From Bryobacteraceae bacterium (GTDB lineage Bacteria > Acidobacteriota > Terriglobia > Bryobacterales > Bryobacteraceae): a stretch of DNA of 6,130 nt. This document shows positions 1 through 5,377 of the stretch, piece by piece; position 1 is the stretch's first letter; each line of letters starts with the position of its first letter. Where the stretch lies: assembly GCA_014379815.1 (NCBI GenBank), contig JACMLA010000041.1, positions 1 through 6,130 of the forward strand, in the 5' to 3' direction. Under the pieces are notes generated by a model. It saw only the letters and a list, made by a program, of their open reading frames with translations, was not told the origin of the DNA and searched no databases. The position numbers and the translations under genes were made by a program.

Positions 1-676
1 ACACATTGATCAAGGCCGCCGCACTGCGCACGGCGGTCACATCGTCACTTTCGAGGGCGACTCCCAGCTGATACACGGCGTTGAATACATTATTGGTGCT
101 GAAAGAGTCGTCAACTTCCCGTGTGTCAAAGATCTGGCCGGCTGTGCGGGCGACACTGAACGAAGTTCCATTAACGTCGAGTACCTGCCGTGTGTTGGTT
201 GTCACCTGCAGCCGGGTCATACCGCCCGGTACGGTCCAGTCCACGGAATAGGATGGAGCCGAATCGGAATCGCCACTGAAGACGAATCTGCCTTCCGACA
301 TGGTCCTGGTGATGTCCACCAGCTGCTGATGGATCTGTTTGACTTCGAGGGCAATGCCGGGGCGGTTCGTTGCTGTATCTGTTGCGGTCTGGGCCGCAAG
401 TGTCCGCGCCCTCTCCAGCAACTGGGTGGCAACGCGAACCGTCGCTTCCGCGGTATTCACTTCGGACTCTACCCGGCCCAGATTTTGATCCACAGAAGAT
501 GCACGTTCCACATCGGAACGCAATTGGAGAATGTCGATCATCTGCTCCGGGGAGTCAGAGGGCGAGTTCACCCGGAAGCCGGATGAGATCTCGCGCTGAA
601 CTTTCAGTTGACGGGCGTCAAGCCTGTCCAGATCCGAGAGGAATCTCGCTGTGCGGGCGGCATCGATACTCTTCAT
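1..676 (-). CDS. flgL: Flagellar hook-associated protein FlgL (hook-filament junction), 3' end cut by window
   Basis: FlgL (HAP3) forms the second junction ring between hook and filament; it leaves the cell through the flagellar type III export apparatus. The gene starts at the ATG at 676-674 and is open to the left edge, giving 225 visible residues without a stop. Visible features: the flagellin-family N-terminal coiled region with QREISSGFRVNSPSDSPEQ (residues 27-45), matching the family signature ISSGkrvnsPSDdP; a long helical stretch with LLERARTLAAQTA (86-98); and MSEGRFVFSGDSD (126-138), the usual G-R-[YF]-[LVI]-F-S-G motif that closes the N-terminal helical part in FlgL. A beta-rich middle domain follows. 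The C-terminal helix is outside the window. The start is supported by GAGG about 8 nt upstream, in a 19-nt gap after the flgK stop, so the two genes are almost certainly co-transcribed. A plain flagellin is less likely because of the position directly after flgK and the FlgL-like FSG region. Confidence 0.93.
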   Translation of the reverse strand, partial: MKSIDAARTARFLSDLDRLDARQLKVQREISSGFRVNSPSDSPEQMIDILQLRSDVERASSVDQNLGRVESEVNTAEATVRVATQLLERARTLAAQTATDTATNRPGIALEVKQIHQQLVDITRTMSEGRFVFSGDSDSAPSYSVDWTVPGGMTRLQVTTNTRQVLDVNGTSFSVARTAGQIFDTREVDDSFSTNNVFNAVYQLGVALESDDVTAVRSAAALINV

Positions 677-695
677 GGTTTTGCCTCAATTCCCT

Positions 696-2120
696 TTAAT
701 TTCGACCGATGTTGACGGCCAGTCTGGTCATTTCGTCAATTGCAGCGATGATGCGCGATGTTGCTTCGTACGATCGCTGCACTTCCATTAGCGTGAGTGC
801 TTCCTGGTCAAGGGAAACGCCGGAGATATCGTCGCGGATTCCAAGAGCTTGTGCGTGCATTTGCTTTCGCGACTCCACGGCTGCATTGGCTTCGGCTGCC
901 AATCGTCCAACTTTGGACGTAATGTTGCCAAAAAAGCTCATGTAGCTAAGCCCATCCAGTTTGTCTGCCGAGGAGCCCGGCTGAGCCAGTGCGGCGAGCT
1001 TTACGGCGCGACCGTTGACATTCGCAGGGGCCGTAGTGGGATCTGATGCAGACAGCACCGCCGTGGTCATCGCAGCAGGAACGGTCAGCGACAAAGCTGC
1101 GCTGCCAAGATTGGAGTACTGGAACAACTTGATCGAAGCTGGTGGGTTGGGGTCGCCATCCGTCAGAATCTGGTTCACCCGATCGGCCATCTGCTTTGCC
1201 AGTCGGTTCAGATCTCCCGCATCGGTAACACTGCCTGCAAAGCGAGGCACTGTCTCGTTACGAAACTGAAGTAAGGCTCCGAGCTGACCCCCTGTGACGA
1301 TTCGGGTCACGTCGGCGCCTGTGTGATCGCGGAGTTGCAGCTTCGGTGTGGCCCCTTCCAGCCCTGCCAGAGGCACAGTACTATCGGGAACGGTGGTGAA
1401 CCCAAACTTCGCATCGCCGTTTACGAGTGCGACTTGCCTGCCAAGCAGCACCGTCACGGTGCCGTCTTTTTGCCAGATAGCCTGGAAATCCGCAAACGAT
1501 GCCAGCTCTTCCAGGTCAGAGTGAACGCTCGAGCTTGCACCAGAATCTCCCGTCATACTGGTCCTGACGCCCACATTGAACTGGCGAACTCGCTCGGCAA
1601 GGTCGTCGATCCGGGATAAGGTCGTTGTGATTCGCTTTTCCGCGTTTTGTGCCGATGCCTGCAGTGATGCAGCCGCTCCGCGAAAACTCTCAGCCAGGTT
1701 CTGCGCTGAGCTGATCACGTTTGTCTTTTCTGACTCGCTTAGCGGGGCCACCGTCCATGAACTGAAGGCGGTGAAGAGCTTGTTCATGCGGCTTGCGATT
1801 CCAATGGTGTCGTTCAGGTCGAAGTTGGCTTCAAAGAAGGCAAGCTGAGTTGACTTTTCTTGTGAGGACTTCAGACCGGATGCCTGCTCCCGCACTGCCT
1901 GCTCAGCGAATTGATCCCGCGAAGACACCAGTCCCCGCACTTCTACGCCGCCAAGAGCCGATTGCTCAGGGTCAAATGGCAAAGCCGAAACCTGGGCACG
2001 TTGACGCGCATAGCCGGCTGTTCCTGCATTCGACACATTGTTTTGTGCGGATGCCGCGGACTGCTGCAGGGCATCCAGTGCCGTAGCTGATGCGCGCAGA
2101 GAAGAGAATAAATTTGACAT
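696..2120 (-). CDS. flgK: Flagellar hook-associated protein FlgK (hook-filament junction)
   Basis: FlgK (HAP1) is the first junction protein added to the finished hook; it is exported by the flagellar type III system and capped by FlgL. The 474-residue product carries both conserved ends of the rod/hook/FlgK family. The N-terminus has the D0 segment AQNNVSNAGTAGYARQR (residues 25-41), a variant of the usual NN(I/V)aNxnTpGYsRQ. The C-terminus has SGVSLDQEALTLMEVQRSYEATSRII (about 433-458), the usual SGV(n/s)LDEEaxxLxxxQxaYxAxxrvi, ending in a short hydrophobic helix. Between them are the helical FlgK D1 repeats (LAESFRGAAASLQ, RIDDLAERVRQFN) and a beta-rich middle. It is at the short end of the family, so the outer domain is probably reduced. 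AAGGAG lies 5 nt before the ATG, the clearest ribosome-binding site in the window. It follows the flgN-position gene by 26 nt and precedes flgL by 19 nt. Confidence 0.95.
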   Translation of the reverse strand: MSNLFSSLRASATALDALQQSAASAQNNVSNAGTAGYARQRAQVSALPFDPEQSALGGVEVRGLVSSRDQFAEQAVREQASGLKSSQEKSTQLAFFEANFDLNDTIGIASRMNKLFTAFSSWTVAPLSESEKTNVISSAQNLAESFRGAAASLQASAQNAEKRITTTLSRIDDLAERVRQFNVGVRTSMTGDSGASSSVHSDLEELASFADFQAIWQKDGTVTVLLGRQVALVNGDAKFGFTTVPDSTVPLAGLEGATPKLQLRDHTGADVTRIVTGGQLGALLQFRNETVPRFAGSVTDAGDLNRLAKQMADRVNQILTDGDPNPPASIKLFQYSNLGSAALSLTVPAAMTTAVLSASDPTTAPANVNGRAVKLAALAQPGSSADKLDGLSYMSFFGNITSKVGRLAAEANAAVESRKQMHAQALGIRDDISGVSLDQEALTLMEVQRSYEATSRIIAAIDEMTRLAVNIGRN

Positions 2121-2131
2121 TGTGGCTCCTT

Positions 2132-2155
2132 AAAAGACAGTTGCAGTCAGGCAAC
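2132..2155 (-). promoter_or_regulatory. Small hairpin with U-rich tail between the flgN-position gene and flgK
   Basis: On the minus strand GTTGC (2155-2151) and GCAAC (2144-2140) form a 5-bp stem, extendable by one G-U pair, around a 6-nt loop that contains the stop codon of the flgN-position gene. TGTCTTTT (2139-2132) follows, and then the AAGGAG of flgK. The stem is too short for a strong terminator; it could be a weak attenuator, an RNA-stability element or chance. Confidence 0.3.
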
Positions 2156-2419
2156 CCAGTTTTGTTCTTGAAAAGTGACGGCAACCGTCGTGAAAGCCGC
2201 GCGTTTGCGTTCCCAGTAGCGATTGGAATGAAGTGCGAGCTCGCTGCAGATCTTAAGCTGAAGCAAAACCGTCTCTTTCTGCTCGAGGGAACCCAGGTCC
2301 TGCGGGAACAGCTCGAGCGTCTCTTCGATCAGACTCTCTGCCTGGGCTGTAGAAGCCGGATTGAGAGTAGCCAGGAGGCTCGCGGCCTTCGATAAGGTCA
2401 GGAGCGTTTCGGTGCTCAT
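2147..2419 (-). CDS. Short helical protein in the FlgN position (putative FlgK/FlgL export chaperone)
   Basis: A 90-residue, mostly helical, soluble protein with no signal peptide or membrane segment. Its ATG overlaps the flgM stop by one base (TGATG), and it ends 26 nt before flgK. FlgN, the chaperone that keeps FlgK and FlgL export-competent, commonly sits exactly here, in the order flgM-flgN-flgK. The sequence fits loosely: leucine-rich helices at about 3-19, 24-38 and 44-66, a run with alternating polar and hydrophobic residues (LEQKETVLLQLKICSEL), and a C-terminal helix with NRYWERKRAAF. Known FlgN proteins are usually nearer 140 residues, so this would be a short version, and I cannot point to a diagnostic FlgN motif. 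The name therefore rests mainly on context. There is only a weak AGG upstream of the ATG, so translation is probably coupled to flgM. No gene symbol is given because homology is not shown. Confidence 0.72.
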   Translation of the reverse strand: MSTETLLTLSKAASLLATLNPASTAQAESLIEETLELFPQDLGSLEQKETVLLQLKICSELALHSNRYWERKRAAFTTVAVTFQEQNWVA

Positions 2420-2700
2420 CAGACCTGTTTCCCATTAGATTCGAAAGCGTGCGTTAGCATGTTCTCCGCTGTCGCATTCCAATCTGCTGCATATGCGCCA
2501 GACTGAATGGAAGCAGTAAGCGCATCGAGGAAAGGTTCGCGCTGCGCCATACCGGCGGTGTTTAGAGCAGAGAGGTTGGAAAGGGAAAAGCTTTGAGAGT
2601 CCGGAACGACCGGAGATCCGGTCCTTGCCTCCGGCCCCGGACGGCGGGCAATCGAGGACTCAAAGCGCAGAGTAGCTGGGTAATTTTCGGGGATCTTCAT
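2419..2700 (-). CDS. flgM: FlgM-family anti-sigma-28 factor
   Basis: FlgM binds sigma-28 (FliA) and blocks late flagellar transcription until the hook is complete, when FlgM itself is exported. The 93-residue product has the family's build: a low-complexity, Pro/Ser-rich, probably unstructured N-terminal half (about 1-50) and a C-terminal sigma-binding part. The key stretch is REPFLDALTASIQSGAY (residues 54-70) followed by ADWNATAENML (72-82), which follows the FlgM pattern R-x5-[IL]-x2-[AS]-I-x-[NS]-G-x-Y-x2-[DN]-x3-[IVT]-A-[ED]-x-[ML]. It stands first in the block flgM-flgN-flgK-flgL, directly behind a sigma-28-type promoter, which is where an autoregulated FlgM would be expected. The ATG at 2700 has GAGG 10 nt upstream. 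The stop overlaps the next start. Similarity outside the C-terminal part is low, as is normal for this family. Moderately sure. Confidence 0.82.
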   Translation of the reverse strand: MKIPENYPATLRFESSIARRPGPEARTGSPVVPDSQSFSLSNLSALNTAGMAQREPFLDALTASIQSGAYAADWNATAENMLTHAFESNGKQV

Positions 2701-2701
2701 A

Positions 2702-2740
2702 ACCGGATTGCCTCACACCTTCTATATCGGGCAATCCAGT
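2702..2740 (-). repeat. Inverted repeat spanning the sigma-28 -10 element and the flgM ribosome-binding region
   Basis: Minus-strand arms ACTGGATTGCC (2740-2730) and GGCAATCCGGT (2712-2702) are complementary at 10 of 11 positions, with eight consecutive pairs on the inner side; the one mismatch would be a U-G wobble in RNA. The spacer is 17 nt (2729-2713). The left arm lies upstream of the predicted start point and includes the first two bases of the -10 octamer. The right arm ends one base before the flgM ATG and contains the last bases of its GAGG. It could act as an operator for a dimeric protein or as an RNA hairpin in read-through transcripts. The repeat is seen directly; its role is inferred. 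Confidence 0.6.
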
Positions 2741-2750
2741 CAATTTTCTA
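2724..2750 (-). promoter_or_regulatory. Sigma-28 (FliA)-type promoter for flgM and the late genes downstream
   Basis: On the minus strand the sequence reads TAGA (2750-2747), a 15-nt spacer, then CCCGATAT (2731-2724). The established enterobacterial sigma-28 consensus is TAAA-N15-GCCGATAA, so the spacing is exact, the -35 core matches 3 of 4 and the -10 matches 6 of 8 including the CCGATA core. The start point would fall near 2719-2717, leaving a leader of about 17 nt that still holds the GAGG of flgM. The promoter begins 6 nt past the stop codon of the upstream two-HTH gene, in the only clear intergenic gap of that part of the cluster. It would drive flgM, the flgN-position gene, flgK and flgL. 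Confidence 0.72.
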
Positions 2751-2756
2751 CTAAAT

Positions 2757-3446
2757 CTAGTGTGCGGCAACCATTAGGCGATGAACTTTCAGAATGAATC
2801 GCACTTCGCCAGACGGGACTACCAGATCGGATGCAATTTGTTCCACGGTTTGACCTTTCGTGCTGCGATGGATGACCTCAGCCCGACGCGAATTGCTCCA
2901 TGTGGCTCGCGTGGCAGGGCGTGAGCTTCGGAGGCTCTGGATCTCGCCTTCAGCAGCTTCCAGCCTGTCCAGAACTGTTGCCAGCATGTCGCCCGATACA
3001 ACCGTTTGCACCGGTTCAACAGCCACAGGAGCTGGCGGCAGTGCCGGCCGCGGTCCGGTCTTTATTACTTGAGAGGTAGCCGTCTCTGATGTTTCCTCGC
3101 CAGATCTCAGCCTGGCCCGGCGTAAGAGTGTTCGGGCATAAGAACTGGTCACTTTCAAGACCTTTGCGAGCTCAGCCGGAGTTAACTCCTCATTGGACGC
3201 GAGAAGCTTAATCGTGCGGGTCAAGGAATCGGAGACCGGACGTCCCCGGCGGCCAGAGTCTGGTGCAGGCCCTGGAGTCGCAGCAAGAACGGGTCGAGGT
3301 GCCGCCGAAGGTGCTGATTTTTCGATCAGGAATTTAGGCAGTGGGGCAACAGCAGCCTTTGCAGGCCTTTGAAGATTGACAATGGGAGCGGGTTCAGTCT
3401 TGCCGTTCAGCAGGTTGTCTGCCCAGCTCAGAAGTTTGCGTATCAT
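2757..3446 (-). CDS. Two-HTH, AT-hook-like protein of a flagellar operon; function unknown
   Basis: A 229-residue protein I cannot name. Regions in order: a short amphipathic start MIRKLLSWADNLLNG (1-15); a Pro/Ala-rich linker (about 19-62); a basic GRRGRPVSD (65-73) whose RGRP core resembles an AT-hook; a helix-turn-helix candidate ELTPAELAKVLKVTSSYARTL (87-107) followed by RRARLR; a second Pro-rich linker (131-148); a short helical, probably coiled segment DMLATVLDRLEAAEGEIQSL (153-172); and a C-terminal HTH-like unit RRAEVIHRSTKGQTVEQIASDL with GEVRFILKVHRL (187-224). That last unit resembles the C-terminal motif of small flagellar-cluster proteins of the DUF2802/DUF6115 (SwrB-like) type, but those usually carry an N-terminal membrane helix, absent here. 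The ATG overlaps the fliN stop (ATGA) with GGAAGG/CAGG upstream, so the two are translationally coupled. Role could be DNA-binding regulation or motor/export assembly; undecided. Confidence 0.8.
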   Translation of the reverse strand: MIRKLLSWADNLLNGKTEPAPIVNLQRPAKAAVAPLPKFLIEKSAPSAAPRPVLAATPGPAPDSGRRGRPVSDSLTRTIKLLASNEELTPAELAKVLKVTSSYARTLLRRARLRSGEETSETATSQVIKTGPRPALPPAPVAVEPVQTVVSGDMLATVLDRLEAAEGEIQSLRSSRPATRATWSNSRRAEVIHRSTKGQTVEQIASDLVVPSGEVRFILKVHRLMVAAH

Positions 3447-4234
3447 TTCACCTGCCTTCCGTTAGCGGAGCGGCCGGGACGAAGACTAAGTCTGTCCTGT
3501 CGGCCGATGATGGACTGGATTCGCACTGCATAGTTTCCGTCCATGACGACAACCTCACCGCGTGCGATTACACAGTCATTGACGATGATTTCAACTGGAT
3601 CTTCAGGATGTCGATTGAGCTCAACCACAGTTCCTGACGTCAGCTTAAGGACGTCTTTCAGTGGCATCCGGGCGTGTCCAAATGAGATGCTCACTGGCAG
3701 CTGGACGTCCAGGAGCGCGTCCATAGTTCGTGATGTCACCGGTTTAGGGGCATCGAGTTCGCGGACCGGAGCGGCGATGGCTACTGCAGCCTGCTCAGCT
3801 TCTGTTACCAAAGCGATTTCCACCTTCAGATCTCCGACCTGTATGACTACTTTCTGCCTGGGGCCGGAGGGTTCTGGTACCTCGCTGCCGGACTGACTCT
3901 CAACAGCCTTTCCCGATTCCGCAGTTGCAACGCCAGCGAGGCCGCTGGCTGCCTGCTCAATCAGTTCGATCCACGTGCTTCGGACCTCGGCCTGATTGTC
4001 CGAACCTATACCTGCCGCCTCAAGGACTGCAGCGCCGATCGCAGACCACGCTTCCTCGCTTGCGCCGATAAAGACCAGGGATGCGGGCTCAGTCGTGATT
4101 CGGTTTCGCCACCACAGGGTCGCGGGAACCAGGCCACTTTCAACAGAGGCCTGGACCGAAGATCCCGTCATCATTTCCAGCGTCCGGGAGAACTCCCCGG
4201 GCCAGGATTCGAGCAATTTGCGCTGGGTAACCAT
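3443..4234 (-). CDS. fliN: Flagellar motor switch protein, FliN/FliY type, with a degenerate CheC-like N-terminal domain
   Basis: FliN is part of the cytoplasmic C-ring that sets rotation direction and docks the export apparatus. The 263-residue product ends in a clear SpoA/FliN domain at about 171-246: MDALLDVQLPVSISFGHARM, then LKDVLKLTSGTVVELNR, then IIVNDCVIARGEVVVMDGNY and AVRI, which follows the FliN order 'LLDvpv.v...GrtrmtlkdlLkLkpGsvveLd...ivVNg.lIArGEVVVvdgnyGVRI'. Residues 1-110 form an extra alpha/beta domain with the layout of CheC/CheX/FliY N-termini (LVFIGASEEAW; IELIEQAASGLAG). The family's E-x2-N phosphatase motif would fall at E90-L-I-E93, so the Asn is missing and CheY-P phosphatase activity is unlikely. 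A charged, low-complexity linker joins the domains (about 105-168). It is longer than plain FliN (about 140 aa) and shorter than Bacillus FliY (about 378 aa). An in-frame TAG 15 nt upstream fixes the ATG; no good Shine-Dalgarno is visible. Confidence 0.9.
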   Translation of the reverse strand: MVTQRKLLESWPGEFSRTLEMMTGSSVQASVESGLVPATLWWRNRITTEPASLVFIGASEEAWSAIGAAVLEAAGIGSDNQAEVRSTWIELIEQAASGLAGVATAESGKAVESQSGSEVPEPSGPRQKVVIQVGDLKVEIALVTEAEQAAVAIAAPVRELDAPKPVTSRTMDALLDVQLPVSISFGHARMPLKDVLKLTSGTVVELNRHPEDPVEIIVNDCVIARGEVVVMDGNYAVRIQSIIGRQDRLSLRPGRSANGRQVK

Positions 4235-4298
4235 CCACTTGTCTTTGTGCTAAACCGGCCCGCTAACTCTCAGGAATTTGTTCCGAAATGAAACGCTG

Positions 4299-5234
4299 TC
4301 ACCCAAGCTGAATATCCTGCTGGAGTTGTTTGTCGGACATGGATGTCGTACCAAAGCCTCGGTTGTAGTAGGTGGAAAGAATATTGCCAGCGTTCAGCTC
4401 CGCCCCGCCTGGTACTGTAACGAGGTACATTTCCTTGCTCGACTGGAAGGGACCGCCGCCGCCCCACGTTTTCGACGTGAGCTGCGCTTCCGGCACGTGC
4501 TGCTTGACCAGGCGAAGTGCTTCCTGAGCGCCTTCTTCGGTTGCGTAATAGGACGAATTTGCGGGAGTTGTACTGCCCGGGCCCAGAATGGCGGCGTTCT
4601 GAAACCATTGATTAAAGCCCAGTACGTATCCTTCCCTAAGCGGATTGCCGGGATTTGTAAAGTAGGGATTGGACGCTGCTGGTCCGGAGTAGTTGTACTG
4701 ATTCCGGGTTGGCTTGGTGTTGAGGCGAATGTCCGGTGCGCCGCTGGCCGTCAGCAATCCACCATTTTTCGGGAATGCATCCCTTGAATCGCAGGGGCCG
4801 GTGTACGGGCTCCACGGAGTCGAGGTTGGTTCGAGGTTGCGCTCCAGCTGCTCAGCAGTCAGATCTGGCGACTTGCCCGAGAAGGGATTACCTGCCGCCG
4901 CTACCACCGGAGTTGCCGAAGGGGTCACTGCGAGGGAAGCCGCAGAGGCTGTTCCCTTTGAGCCAGCAGCCGCTGGAGTCACGATCGCTGGAGTCTGGCT
5001 CGCTTGATTAGCAGCTTTGTCGGTGTAGGTTATCGTGATCTCGCGCGTGGCCGCACTCTCACCATTTCGCACACTGATCTGAAATCCGCCGGGTAAAGTG
5101 CCCAGCTTTCGAAGAGAATTCGTGATTGTTTTCGACAACTGCTCTTCAAAAGAGGTTGTGTCGATCTGCTTCTTAGCTTTCGTGTTCAGAGGCACTACAG
5201 TGGTCGCGGCCAGATTGATGTTTCCTGTTTTCAT
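4299..5234 (-). CDS. Unrecognised 311 aa protein heading the flagellar gene block
   Basis: I do not recognise this protein. From the ATG at 5234 it has 311 residues; the same frame can also start at GTG 5264, adding ten residues. It has no signal peptide or membrane helix. Regions (numbered from the ATG): a polar N-terminal part with a probable helix TTSFEEQLSKTITNSLRKL (26-44) and a strand pair (FQISVRNG, REITITYTD); an Ala/Thr/Pro-rich linker (about 75-118); a Gly/Asn/Pro/Tyr-rich middle with one Cys (148) and NPYFTNPGNPLREGYVLGF (189-207); and a C-terminal alpha/beta part with TEEGAQEALRLVKQHVPEAQ (232-251) and KEMYLVTVPGGAELNAGNI (267-285). The lack of a Sec signal and the disordered linker would suit export through the flagellar apparatus, but nothing proves it. 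It lies 64 nt before fliN, with no strong terminator between. Neither start has a well-spaced ribosome-binding site. Confidence 0.75.
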   Translation of the reverse strand: MKTGNINLAATTVVPLNTKAKKQIDTTSFEEQLSKTITNSLRKLGTLPGGFQISVRNGESAATREITITYTDKAANQASQTPAIVTPAAAGSKGTASAASLAVTPSATPVVAAAGNPFSGKSPDLTAEQLERNLEPTSTPWSPYTGPCDSRDAFPKNGGLLTASGAPDIRLNTKPTRNQYNYSGPAASNPYFTNPGNPLREGYVLGFNQWFQNAAILGPGSTTPANSSYYATEEGAQEALRLVKQHVPEAQLTSKTWGGGGPFQSSKEMYLVTVPGGAELNAGNILSTYYNRGFGTTSMSDKQLQQDIQLG

Positions 5235-5377
5235 TTGCAGTTGACATAGCAACTCCCTGGCCACTCACCCTTTTGCTCAGAACCTTGGCGGAGATTAATG
5301 GTAAGCACACGGCACTATTTGGTTTCTGTCAGCTTTTCGACACTGAAGGTAAGATTCTGCCACATGGATTCAGCCCG
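5235..5377. promoter_or_regulatory. Divergent intergenic region, presumably holding both outward promoters
   Basis: This 143-nt gap separates the minus-strand flagellar block from the plus-strand activator and must contain start signals for both unless transcripts enter from outside. I see no convincing sigma-28 or sigma-70 pair. On the plus strand CTGTCA (5326-5331), an 18-nt gap and TAAGAT (5350-5355) make a weak sigma-70-like candidate for the activator. On the minus strand TGGCA (5362-5358) resembles a sigma-54 -24 element, but the matching -12 dinucleotide is CC rather than GC. Both are low-confidence readings. Confidence 0.3.

Noticed and set aside
1382..1390. CCCGATAG on the minus strand inside flgK, a possible internal sigma-28 promoter for flgL
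   Set aside because: No TAAA-like -35 at the right distance, and flgL is about 700 nt further on.
4064..4071. Exact sigma-28 -10 octamer GCCGATAA on the plus strand
   Set aside because: It lies inside fliN on the antisense strand, and the bases 15 nt upstream are ACCA rather than TAAA, so there is no -35 element.
4235..4298. Possible terminator between the unknown gene and fliN
   Set aside because: The only hairpin I found is a 4-bp GGAA/TTCC stem (near 4273-4284) without a U-run; too weak to separate the genes.
4278..4787. 169-codon open frame on the plus strand
   Set aside because: Antisense to the unknown minus-strand gene; Cys/Arg-rich composition with no recognisable motif, typical of a shadow frame.
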